Of a stretch of 64,000 bases of DNA, positions 25,386 to 32,831 are shown piece by piece (positions within the stretch are counted from its first letter, which is position 1; each line of letters begins with the position of its first letter). The stretch is taken from positions 190,457 through 254,456 of the forward strand of contig JBFLXJ010000023.1 of the NCBI GenBank assembly GCA_040757085.1, in the 5' to 3' direction. Both the position numbers and the translations under genes were made by a program. The notes under the pieces were generated by a model that made no database searches, was not told the origin of the DNA, and was given only the letters and a program-made list of their open reading frames with translations. Origin of the DNA: Bacillota bacterium (GTDB taxonomy: Bacteria > Bacillota > Sulfobacillia > JACIYH01).

Positions 25386-26585
25386 ATGGCGCACGCGTAC
25401 ACTCCGGGTCTGAAAGTCTCTGAATATGTGGTCATACAACGGCAGCGACGGTTGCCCATCCCGGGTCGGGTGCTGGTGGAGCAGGGGCAGGAGGTACGCC
25501 CCGACACGGTGGTGGCAGAGGCTTCCCTGCCCGGCAACCCCAATACCGTGAACGCTGCCGGCATGCTGGGTGTGGATCCTTCCGATTTGCCCCGGCTCAT
25601 GGTGAAGAAGGTGGGGGATGCGGTCAGGAAGGGCGAGGTGATCGCCCGCTACCGGGCCCTGCTGGGGCTGGTCTCAGGTACCTGCACTTCTCCCGTGGAT
25701 GGGACCATTGAGGCGGTGTCGGAGGTAACCGGGCAGGTGATCGTCCGGGAGCCACCCATCCCCGTCCAGATGAGGGCGTATCTGGAGGGCGTGGTGGCGG
25801 AAGTGATGCCCCGGGAAGGGGTGGTGGTGGAGGCGGAAGGGGCGTTCATCCAGGGGATTTTCGGGGTGGGGGGAGAGACGTATGGAGAGATCCAGGTGGT
25901 GGTGTCCCATCCCGAAGAGGTTCTGGATGCCGCCGCCATCGTGCCTGCCCACCGGGGCAAGGTGCTGGTGGGTGGTTCGCTGGTCACCGGGGCTGCCCTG
26001 CGGCGGGCCGTGGAGGTGGGAGCCCGGGGGGTAGTGGCGGGTGGCGTCATCGACCGGGACCTCATCGGCTTCCTGGGCCACGACATCGGGGTGGCCATCA
26101 CCGGTCATGAGGACATCGGGATCACGGTGATCGTGACCGAGGGCTTCGGCAAGATGGCCATGGCCCACCGCACCTTCGAACTGCTGCAGTCGCTGGAAGG
26201 CCGCATGGCTTCCATCAACGGCGCCACCCAGATCCGGGCGGGTGTGATGCGTCCCGAGATAGTGGTGCCCACCGGCAGCCGCCGCCCAGCGAAAACGGCA
26301 GCTCGGGCTGCTGGCGCCTCCGGCGAAGCTGCTCCTGCCTCGAGCCAAGCGGCCGGGCGCGCAGACAAAGCCGATGCGGGAGTGGTTTCTCAGGGCCTGG
26401 TGCCGGGGACCCGCGTCCGTATCATCCGGGAACCTTACTTCGGGCGCCTGGCCTACGTGACGGAGTTGCCTCCGGAATTGCAGGTGATCGAGACGGAAGC
26501 GAAGGTGCGCATCCTGCGGGCCCGCCTCGATTCGGGCGAAGTGGTCACCGTCCCCCGCGCCAACGTGGAGATCATCGAAGAATAG
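25386..26585 (+). CDS. Barrel-sandwich/KOW protein B, MutL-B partner
   Basis: A 399-residue homologue of protein A with only one barrel-sandwich unit (LPIPGRVLVEQGQEV near residue 22 to SPVDGTIEAVSEVTG near 101). It keeps the core (LVGGSLVTGAALRRAVEVG near 197, VAITGHEDIGITVI near 237, SINGATQIRAGVMRPEIV near 275) and the C-terminal KOW-like domain (RVRIIREPYFGRLA near 340 to VTVPRANVEII). An Ala/Ser-rich linker of about 40 residues (roughly 297-335) separates core and KOW. ATG 25386 is chosen because GGGAGGG lies 6 bases upstream; ATG 25380 overlaps that motif. Confidence 0.8.
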   Translation: MAHAYTPGLKVSEYVVIQRQRRLPIPGRVLVEQGQEVRPDTVVAEASLPGNPNTVNAAGMLGVDPSDLPRLMVKKVGDAVRKGEVIARYRALLGLVSGTCTSPVDGTIEAVSEVTGQVIVREPPIPVQMRAYLEGVVAEVMPREGVVVEAEGAFIQGIFGVGGETYGEIQVVVSHPEEVLDAAAIVPAHRGKVLVGGSLVTGAALRRAVEVGARGVVAGGVIDRDLIGFLGHDIGVAITGHEDIGITVIVTEGFGKMAMAHRTFELLQSLEGRMASINGATQIRAGVMRPEIVVPTGSRRPAKTAARAAGASGEAAPASSQAAGRADKADAGVVSQGLVPGTRVRIIREPYFGRLAYVTELPPELQVIETEAKVRILRARLDSGEVVTVPRANVEIIEE

Positions 26586-26715
26586 GGCGGGACATGCTGG
26601 CGAAAAAGGGGCCGGCCGCTTGCACGCCACCCGGCGCAGGAATTCGCCTCTCAGGGGTAGAAAGCCTCGTCGGAGACTCGACTTATGGCTGTGAGGGGAT
26701 GGGGGGTGGCGGGCC

Positions 26716-27585
26716 GTGGTCGGGCCGGCGATCTCGGAGACACTGGTGCGCGATCTGCTGCGGGACGAGGCGGTGCTCGATCGGGTCAAGGTGGAGGACC
26801 TCCTGCCCGTTGCCGCGGGCGCCCGTCCTGCTGCCCTGATCGTCCTGCCTGCCGATCTCCCGGACGCCTATTCGCTGGGCGGTTCCATCGATGCACTGGT
26901 GCACCGGCGCGGGGGAGCGCGCTGGCAGGTACCGCTTCCCCCTCGGGCCAGGCTGCGCCGGCAGGCGCAGGTGTTGCGGGATGCATACTCGGACGTGGTG
27001 GAGGAATCCACCACCTACCGGGCCCTGATGGGCTGGGTGGAGCGGTTGGGCCTGCGGGCGTGGCATCTGGAAGTAAGGCCGACCGTACGCTACCTGGTCG
27101 TGTACCGCGACCCCGCAGCCGTCGAGGCGCTGGTGGAACTGGGAGAGATGCTGACCGAGCATCGGAAAAAGGTGGCGGGCTGGGCGGAAACCGACCCCCG
27201 TTTTGCCGAACTGCTGGGGAAGTTGTTGGGGTACCCGGCCTGCTGTCTGGAAAACTACGTGCGCCACCTGGCCGGCGGAACGCCGCGCGAAGACAGCCTG
27301 GCTGCCCAGCTGGCGGCTCAGGTGGCGCGGGGGGAAGGGCTGCAGGAGTTCGTCTTTTTCGCCTCAGGCTTCCTCCCCTGCGACCCGGGGTGCCCTGCGG
27401 CTCGAGAGGTTGCCGAGGGCATCTTGCGGGCTCTGACAGGATGCCTGCCCCAGGCGGGGGACGTCTACCGGCAGGTGTGCCGTGAGAACCTGGCCGAGGC
27501 GGCCCGGCCCCCCGCGGAGCGGCGGCGTTACGTCGAGGTACTGGAACGGACGAGGAGGCTTTTGGGCGGATATGACGAAGCGTAG
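26716..27585 (+). CDS. DUF483-like protein with conserved Cys
   Basis: A 289-residue cytoplasmic protein. The segment LLGYPACCLENYVRHL near residue 173 and the later FFASGFLPCDPGCPAAREV near 214 recall the DUF483 family, whose hallmark is a GYPxCC motif and a second Cys pair. The four cysteines could bind a metal or an iron-sulfur cluster. The N-terminal half (ALIVLPADLPDAYSLGGSID) has no recognised motif. GTG 26716 is the first plausible start after a 130-base gap. It overlaps the UDG gene by 14 bases. Function unknown; the family name is from memory of motifs. Confidence 0.6.
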   Translation: MVGPAISETLVRDLLRDEAVLDRVKVEDLLPVAAGARPAALIVLPADLPDAYSLGGSIDALVHRRGGARWQVPLPPRARLRRQAQVLRDAYSDVVEESTTYRALMGWVERLGLRAWHLEVRPTVRYLVVYRDPAAVEALVELGEMLTEHRKKVAGWAETDPRFAELLGKLLGYPACCLENYVRHLAGGTPREDSLAAQLAAQVARGEGLQEFVFFASGFLPCDPGCPAAREVAEGILRALTGCLPQAGDVYRQVCRENLAEAARPPAERRRYVEVLERTRRLLGGYDEA

Positions 27586-28387
27586 CAGGATCGGGCAGGG
27601 GGTTCCCCATGCCCGGCAGCAGACTTTTTCTTTCCTGGAAGGACCGGCAGGGGGCCCATTGGCCGCGGGGGCGACGGACCCCGGTACCGCCGCCGCCTCA
27701 GGTGCCGACGGCTTTGATAGCGCCGGTACGAGCGGGCGGCCGTGGGCGGCGGAAGCCTGGCCCCTGGACGGGGGAATACTGGCAGAGGGTGATTCCTTCC
27801 TGGGCGAACTGGAGGCTGCTTCTGCCCTGGAAGAGCTGGACCGGGTGGCCCGGGGATGCCGGCGTTGTCCCCTCCGGGAGGGGTGCCGGGGGGTGGTGTT
27901 CGGAGAAGGAGACCCGCGCGCCGTGATGATGTTCGTGGGTGAGGGTCCCGGTCAGACCGAAGACGAAATGGGACGACCCTTCGTGGGGAGAGCCGGGCAA
28001 TTGCTGGACCGCTGGATCGGGCTGCTGGGGCTGAAGCGCCAACAGGTATACATAACTAATGTGGTCAAGTGCCGTCCGCCGGGGAACCGTACTCCTCTGG
28101 CGGAGGAGATGCGTTCCTGCTGGCCCATCCTCCGCCACCAGATCCGCCTGATCCGGCCCCGGATCCTGGTCTGCCTGGGGTCACCGGCCCTACAGGCCCT
28201 GGTCCACCCCGGGGCCCGCATCACCCGCCTGCGGGGGAGCTGGCTGGAACGGGGAGGCATCAGGATCCTGGGCACTTTTCACCCGGCCGCCGTGCTGAGG
28301 GATCCCACCAAAGAGCGGGCCGTACATGAGGACCTGCGCCGGTTGCGGGCGGAGTACCTGCGCATCGCCCCGCGGGGGGGCGACTAG
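27572..28387 (+). CDS. Family 4 uracil-DNA glycosylase (4Fe-4S)
   Basis: Removes uracil from DNA in base-excision repair. After a roughly 85-residue Ala/Gly-rich N-terminal extension the UDG fold starts with the iron-sulfur cysteines CRRCPLREGC near residue 96, the motif GEGPGQTEDEMGRPFVGRAG near 123, NVVKCRPPGNRTP near 162, a fourth Cys (SCWPILRHQI) near 182, and the C-terminal motif GTFHPAAVLRDP near 232. The long low-complexity extension is unusual (271 residues against about 200). ATG 27572 lies within the end of the previous gene; a start nearer the domain cannot be excluded. Confidence 0.88.
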   Translation: MTKRSRIGQGVPHARQQTFSFLEGPAGGPLAAGATDPGTAAASGADGFDSAGTSGRPWAAEAWPLDGGILAEGDSFLGELEAASALEELDRVARGCRRCPLREGCRGVVFGEGDPRAVMMFVGEGPGQTEDEMGRPFVGRAGQLLDRWIGLLGLKRQQVYITNVVKCRPPGNRTPLAEEMRSCWPILRHQIRLIRPRILVCLGSPALQALVHPGARITRLRGSWLERGGIRILGTFHPAAVLRDPTKERAVHEDLRRLRAEYLRIAPRGGD

Positions 28388-28388
28388 C

Positions 28389-28931
28389 GTGGTGCCCGAA
28401 GTGCAGGGGGAATCGGCGGTCCGCCGGGTGCGGGCCCTGAGCCGGTCGCCCGGCCAGACCCGCGGGCTCGGTGCTCGTCTGGGAGGCATGATGCAGAGGG
28501 GCGACGTGGTAGCCCTGGTGGGGCCTCTGGGGGCTGGGAAGACCACCCTGGTGCAGGGGATCGCGGAAGGCCTGGGTTTTGCCGGTCGGGTCCGCAGCCC
28601 TTCTTTCACCCTGATGAACGAGTACCCTACCCCGCGGGGTAACCTGTATCACCTGGATCTCTTCCGGTTGGATTCCGCCACGGAGGCCGAACAGGCCGGG
28701 CTGGACGAGTTCCTTCCCGGCGATGGCATGGCGGTGGTGGAGTGGGCGGAGAGAGCGGGCGATCTCCTCCCGTACGAGCACCTCGAGATTTCTCTGGCGA
28801 TGGGAGCGGGAGAAGAGGAGCGCCTGTTGACGCTGGCTGCCCGGGGAGACAGGTACTGCCGCCTCCTGGCCGCCCTCGCCCATGCCCTGGAGCCGGCCCG
28901 TGAGGATGCGGGGAGGCGCGGGCAGTGCTGA
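28389..28931 (+). CDS. tsaE: tRNA t6A ATPase subunit TsaE
   Basis: P-loop ATPase of the TsaBDE complex that makes N6-threonylcarbamoyladenosine on tRNA position 37. Walker A is GPLGAGKTTLVQGIAEGLG near residue 45, followed by SPSFTLMNEYP near 71, LYHLDLFRLD near 88 and VVEWAERAGDLLP near 119. At 180 residues it carries slight extensions at both ends. GTG 28389 (or 28392) lies just after the UDG stop. It overlaps tsaB by 7 bases. Confidence 0.94.
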   Translation: MVPEVQGESAVRRVRALSRSPGQTRGLGARLGGMMQRGDVVALVGPLGAGKTTLVQGIAEGLGFAGRVRSPSFTLMNEYPTPRGNLYHLDLFRLDSATEAEQAGLDEFLPGDGMAVVEWAERAGDLLPYEHLEISLAMGAGEEERLLTLAARGDRYCRLLAALAHALEPAREDAGRRGQC

Positions 28932-29680
28932 CCCTGGGATTGGAGACGGCGACGCGCTTCACGTCGGCGGCCCTGGTGGACGGCGATGAGTTGCTGGCCG
29001 AGTACACCTACTGCGGCCCGTCCCGGCCTTCCCAGGTGCTCATGACCATGGTGGACAGGCTGTTCCGCGACGCCGGCCTCGACCGGAGCAGGCTGGCGGC
29101 GGTGGCGGTGGGAGCCGGTCCGGGATCGTTCACGGGTTTGCGCCTGGGGCTGGCCACCGCGCAGGGGTTGGCGTACGCCCTGGGCATCCCCGTGGTCGGG
29201 GTCAGTACCCTGGAAGCCATGGCTTTCCCCTGGCTCGGTACCGGACGCCTGGTGGTGCCGGTGCTGGATGCCCAGCGAGGGCGGGTGTACGCCGCCGGGT
29301 ACCCGGGCAGCGGCGTGAGCCCGGCCGGTGCGCCGGGGGGCTTCATCCCCCGTACTGTGGAGTGGGAGATCCTGCTGGATCACCTGGCGGGCGAGTTGGC
29401 GCAACGTGCCGTGGACGATCGGGGACTGGTGATCCTGGTGGGGGAGTGGGCCTGGGCGCACAGGGAGGAGGTTGTCTCCCGATTGGGCCCGCGCGCCCTG
29501 GTGGTGGAGCCGCAACTTGCCTACCCGCGGGCGGCGGTGGTGGCGCGCCTGGGAAGGGCAGCCCTGCAAGCGGGCGACAGGGGCGATCCCTTTGCCCTGC
29601 GGGCGCTGTACCTGCGCAGATCGGAGGCCGAAGAGCTGTGGGAAAAGAGACAGTCCGGGACGTCGACCGGGTTTATATAG
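28925..29680 (+). CDS. tsaB: tRNA t6A protein TsaB
   Basis: An ASKHA-fold partner of TsaD in the t6A complex. The N-terminal strand LTLGLETATRFTSAALVDG and the motif VGAGPGSFTGLRLGLATAQG near residue 62 are diagnostic. Length of 251 is usual. GTG 28925 overlaps the tsaE end. The C-terminus overlaps rimI by 43 bases, which keeps the three genes translationally linked. Confidence 0.94.
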   Translation: MLTLGLETATRFTSAALVDGDELLAEYTYCGPSRPSQVLMTMVDRLFRDAGLDRSRLAAVAVGAGPGSFTGLRLGLATAQGLAYALGIPVVGVSTLEAMAFPWLGTGRLVVPVLDAQRGRVYAAGYPGSGVSPAGAPGGFIPRTVEWEILLDHLAGELAQRAVDDRGLVILVGEWAWAHREEVVSRLGPRALVVEPQLAYPRAAVVARLGRAALQAGDRGDPFALRALYLRRSEAEELWEKRQSGTSTGFI

Positions 29681-30126
29681 ATCAGATGACGCTGGCCGAC
29701 CTGGATGGCGTGATGGCGGTGGAGGAAGTTTCCTACCTTACGCCCTGGTCGCGGCGGGCCTTCGTCAGCGAACTCACTGAGAACATCCACGCCCACTACA
29801 TCGTGGCCCGCCTGGGGCGGGAGGTGGTGGGATACGCCGGCATGTGGGTGATCCTGGACGAGGCTCACGTCACCAACATCGCCGTGCATCCGGACTGGCG
29901 GCGGCGAGGGCTGGGTGAACGTTTGCTGCGGGAACTGATTTCTCGGGCCCGCGCCCGAGGGGCCACGAGGGTGACCCTGGAGGTGCGCAAGTCCAACATG
30001 GTGGCCCAGCGCCTGTACACGCGCCTGGGGTTTGTCCCCCGCGGTATCCGCAAGGGATACTACTCGGATACCGGCGAGGACGCCATCATCATGTGGCTGG
30101 AGGACCTGGGGGCGGAAAACCTTTGA
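29638..30126 (+). CDS. rimI: RimI-like ribosomal protein N-acetyltransferase
   Basis: GNAT enzyme that acetylates the N-terminal Ala of ribosomal protein S18 in known cases. The acetyl-CoA loop is HPDWRRRGLGERLLRELI near residue 84, followed by TLEVRKSNMVAQRLYTRLGF near 113 and GIRKGYYSDTGEDAIIMW near the end, all typical of RimI. GTG 29638 is preferred over ATG 29686 because the first beta strand (DRVYIDQMTLADLDGVM) would be lost from the shorter form, although this implies a 43-base overlap with tsaB. It faces a reverse-strand toxin gene 39 bases downstream. Confidence 0.92.
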   Translation: MGKETVRDVDRVYIDQMTLADLDGVMAVEEVSYLTPWSRRAFVSELTENIHAHYIVARLGREVVGYAGMWVILDEAHVTNIAVHPDWRRRGLGERLLRELISRARARGATRVTLEVRKSNMVAQRLYTRLGFVPRGIRKGYYSDTGEDAIIMWLEDLGAENL

Positions 30127-30165
30127 GCGACAAGAGCCGGGCTGTGCGCCCTGCTGGACGGCGTG

Positions 30166-30564
30166 TCACGGCATGCAGGTGAAGCCCTGTTCCCGAAAGT
30201 GGGGATCAAACGTAAAGACGTTCTTCACACCCAGATCGCGCATGACTTCAAAGCTCACGCAGTCGACCAGGCTGAGGTTCCGACAGTTGGCGGCGAGCAA
30301 GGCAGCGACTCCCCTGCGGTGCAACTCCGAACCCACCCAGATAATACCGAGCAAGGGGAAGACGTCCTCAGAGAAACTCCGCACAGCCTCCATTCCGAGC
30401 CTATGTTGAACGAGAGTCCACGTTTCTACCAGGACATAGCTGCTCGAGATGAGCGGTGCCCTCTTGCTCAAGAGTGCTTCCCATACGCGCTTGGCGTGAC
30501 CGTGGTTCTGGTCGTCGGCATCAAGCACCGCAAGGAAAGCGGAAGTGTCTACGTAGACGGTCAT
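30166..30564 (-). CDS. PIN-domain toxin (VapC-like ribonuclease)
   Basis: A 132-residue PIN nuclease. Acidic metal-binding residues are visible in order: Asp in TVYVDTSAFLAVLDADD near residue 6, Glu in SSYVLVETWTLV near 46, Asp in LSLVDCVSFEVM near 100 and Asp in VFTFDPHF near 118. The start ATG overlaps the antitoxin stop in TAATG. The pair lies on the reverse strand between rimI and tsaD, interrupting an otherwise co-directional tsaE-tsaB-rimI-tsaD set. Cleavage target unknown. Confidence 0.9.
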   Translation of the reverse strand: MTVYVDTSAFLAVLDADDQNHGHAKRVWEALLSKRAPLISSSYVLVETWTLVQHRLGMEAVRSFSEDVFPLLGIIWVGSELHRRGVAALLAANCRNLSLVDCVSFEVMRDLGVKNVFTFDPHFREQGFTCMP

Positions 30565-30809
30565 TACCGATAGGCCTCCGCCAGGTACCTGTCGTGTTCC
30601 ACGGACAGATCCCGCAGACCTGACCTGAAGCGACCGGCCAGAGCGATTGCCCGGGAGACGCGCTCCTCAGCTGCGGTGCTCCAAGAACTGGCAATGACCA
30701 GGTCTACGCCTTTCCGGATCAAGTCGGCAACCGATTTGCCTTGCTCCGCGGCGAGCTTTTTCAACGCCCGCGCCTGCTCCTCGGTGAGTTGGACTTGCGT
30801 GCGTACCAC
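30564..30809 (-). CDS. Ribbon-helix-helix antitoxin of the PIN pair
   Basis: An 81-residue CopG/MetJ-type protein: beta strand RTQVQLTEEQARALKKLA, then helix EQGKSVADLIRKGVDLVI, with a C-terminal tail (SGLRDLSVEHDRYLAEAYR) that would wrap the PIN toxin. GTG 30809 is chosen because AGGAGGGG lies about 5 bases upstream on the minus strand; an earlier GTG at 30827 has no such signal. It probably represses its own promoter, seen just upstream at 30843-30871. Confidence 0.88.
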   Translation of the reverse strand: MVRTQVQLTEEQARALKKLAAEQGKSVADLIRKGVDLVIASSWSTAAEERVSRAIALAGRFRSGLRDLSVEHDRYLAEAYR

Positions 30810-30842
30810 GGTGACCCCTCCTGGCACAGCATGCTTAACTGG

Positions 30843-30871
30843 ATTTTAGCATTGTATCATTCCCGGGTCAA
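30843..30871 (-). promoter_or_regulatory. Sigma-A-type promoter for the PIN toxin-antitoxin pair
   Basis: On the minus strand TTGACC (30871-30866) and TAAAAT (30848-30843) are separated by exactly 17 bases, close to the TTGACA-N17-TATAAT consensus. The -10 element lies 33 bases before the preferred antitoxin GTG. The A+T content of this stretch stands out from the surroundings. Confidence 0.75.
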
Positions 30872-31183
30872 ACTGCCACATTGGTGTCGACGGCCACGGT
30901 GGGTCACGGCAAGGTTCTTTTCCCCGTACAGGTCGGCTCAGCTGAACGGCTCGGAGCCGAGCCGGAACCGGCCGAGCTTGGGCTTTGCACCGTGCGAGGT
31001 GAGGGCAAGTCCTGCACCGTAGCGCGGCTGCGGGTTTCAAGGGTGGTGGTTTGGGGGCCTGCTGGCGGGGAAGGACAACATACGGATTAAGGAGAACTGG
31101 TAACAGGTGCCGTCGGGGGACCTGCGGGGCGGATGGTCGCGCGCGGGCTCCGGGGCACCGGGCGTGGCGGGCAGGTGGCTGCG
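30872..31183 (+). other. Gap between toxin-antitoxin promoter and tsaD; possible leader ORF
   Basis: About 310 bases without a recognised gene. The only clear signal is AAGGAGAA at 31089-31096 followed by GTG 31107, opening a 26-codon frame whose TGA (31185-31187) overlaps the tsaD ATG. This could be a leader peptide coupled to tsaD or a chance frame. The rest (30872-31080) shows no repeat, hairpin with T-run or protein similarity that I can recognise. Confidence 0.4.
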
Positions 31184-32197
31184 ATGAGGGTACTGGGTGT
31201 GGAGACGTCGTGCGATGAAACCGCCTGCGCGGTGGTGGAAGACGGGCGGCACTTGCTGGGGAGCGTGGTGGCGTCGCAGGTGAAGCTGCACGAACGCTTC
31301 GGGGGTGTCGTGCCCGAGATCGCGTCGCGACGTCACCTGGAGATGCTGCTACCCGTGCTCGATCAGGCGCTGGCAGAGGCCGGCGTGCGCCTGGGGGACA
31401 TCGGTGCCGTGGCGGTCACTCCGGGGCCGGGGCTGGTGGGGGCGTTGCTGGTGGGGCTGGCGGCCGCCAAGGCCCTGGCATGGGCGCTGGACGTACCCCT
31501 GGTTCCGGTGCACCACCTGGAGGCGCACGTCTACGCTGCCTTCCTGGAATATCCCCACCTGGAGCCGCCCCTGCTGGCCCTGGTGGTGTCGGGGGGGCAC
31601 ACCGACTTCCTGTGGATGCCCCGTCACGGGCGCATGGAGCTGAAGGGGAGGTCGCTGGACGACGCCGCCGGGGAAGCTTTCGACAAAGTGGGCCGGCTGC
31701 TGGGCCTCCCTTACCCGGGCGGGCCCCACGTGGAAGCGCTGGCCCGGGAGGGCCAGCCCGCCATTCCGTTCCCGCGCGCCTGGATGGAGGGGACGCTGGA
31801 TTTCAGCTTCAGCGGCCTGAAGACGGCGGTGGCCGTGTACCTGCGTCGTCACGAGGGGCAGTATCGTCCGCAGGACGTGGCCGCCAGCTTTCAGGCGGCG
31901 GTGGTGGAGGTCCTGGCCGAGAAAGCGGCGTGTGCCTGCTCATCCCTGGGGGCTACCAGGCTGGTGGTGGCGGGCGGGGTGGCGGCGAACCGGGCCCTCC
32001 GGGAGGCTATCGAGGAACGTTGCCGGGCCCTGGGAGTGGAAGTGTTCATTCCCCGCCCGGCCTTCTGCACGGACAACGCTGCCATGGTGGCCAGCGCCGG
32101 GTATTACGCCCTGCGCGAGGGAAGACGGGCGGGGATGGACCTGAATGCCAGCCCCGCCCTGCCCCTGGAGGTTTTCGGACTGGCGGCTGGAGGATAG
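31184..32197 (+). CDS. tsaD: tRNA t6A threonylcarbamoyltransferase TsaD
   Basis: Transfers the threonylcarbamoyl group to tRNA A37. It starts with MRVLGVETSCDETACAVVEDG and has the metal-binding HxxxH in VPVHHLEAHVYAAFL near residue 110, VSGGHTDFLW near 136, and VAGGVAANRALREAI near 263. Length of 337 is typical. ATG 31184 has AGGTGG 5 bases upstream. It is separated from tsaE-tsaB-rimI only by the reverse-strand toxin-antitoxin pair and the 310-base gap. Confidence 0.96.
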   Translation: MRVLGVETSCDETACAVVEDGRHLLGSVVASQVKLHERFGGVVPEIASRRHLEMLLPVLDQALAEAGVRLGDIGAVAVTPGPGLVGALLVGLAAAKALAWALDVPLVPVHHLEAHVYAAFLEYPHLEPPLLALVVSGGHTDFLWMPRHGRMELKGRSLDDAAGEAFDKVGRLLGLPYPGGPHVEALAREGQPAIPFPRAWMEGTLDFSFSGLKTAVAVYLRRHEGQYRPQDVAASFQAAVVEVLAEKAACACSSLGATRLVVAGGVAANRALREAIEERCRALGVEVFIPRPAFCTDNAAMVASAGYYALREGRRAGMDLNASPALPLEVFGLAAGG

Positions 32198-32276
32198 CAG
32201 GCCTGAGGCGTGGTTCCGCCGCAAGAGGGGGCGGTCGAGTGAGGGGGGCGGGCCGGACGGGGGGAGGCCTGGGCCC

Positions 32277-32831
32277 GTGAGCGGAAGGCGGTTGCAGGTA
32301 CACCCGGTCGGTCCAGTGAATCCTATGGCCGGGTGGACCCGCCTTGTCAACCCGTGGCGGGCAGCCCTCAACTTCCTCGTTCTGTACCTCTGCCGGTTCC
32401 TGCCCTGGGTGGGAGTTAAGAGGTTCCTTTACCGTTGCCTGGGGATGAAGGTGGGCAGGGACGTGGCGGTGGGGCTGGGGGCCATGTTCGACATATTCTT
32501 CCCCCACCTGATCAGCCTGGGAGACAACTGCGTCATCGGGTACAACGCCACCATCCTCGCCCACGAGTTCCTGGTGCGGGAGTGGCGCACCGGACCGGTA
32601 GAGATAGGGCGGGACGTGCTGATCGGGGCCAACGCCACGGTGTTGCCGGGAGTGCGGATCGGGGATGGTGCCGTGGTGGCGGCAGGGGCGGTGGTGACCA
32701 GAGACGTACCCGCCGGGGCTTTTGTGGCCGGAGTCCCGGCGCGCGTGATGGCATCTCGAGGGAGGGGTGGTTTTGGAGGTCAGGGAGTTCCTGGAAAGGG
32801 TGACAGCGGCGGCGGGGGTGTCGGGATTTGA
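32277..32831 (+). CDS. Hexapeptide-repeat acyltransferase
   Basis: A 184-residue left-handed beta-helix O-acetyltransferase-like protein. Repeats are visible in VGRDVAVGLGAMFDIFFPH, ISLGDNCVIGYNATILAHEF near residue 80, and VEIGRDVLIGANATVLPGV near 103, with His in ILAHEF as a likely catalytic residue. The N-terminus (residues 20-45) is hydrophobic and basic and may touch the membrane. GTG 32277 follows GGGGAGG. The last 25 residues are Gly-rich and read 59 bases into the next gene, as if the natural stop had been lost. Substrate unknown. Confidence 0.82.
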   Translation: MSGRRLQVHPVGPVNPMAGWTRLVNPWRAALNFLVLYLCRFLPWVGVKRFLYRCLGMKVGRDVAVGLGAMFDIFFPHLISLGDNCVIGYNATILAHEFLVREWRTGPVEIGRDVLIGANATVLPGVRIGDGAVVAAGAVVTRDVPAGAFVAGVPARVMASRGRGGFGGQGVPGKGDSGGGGVGI

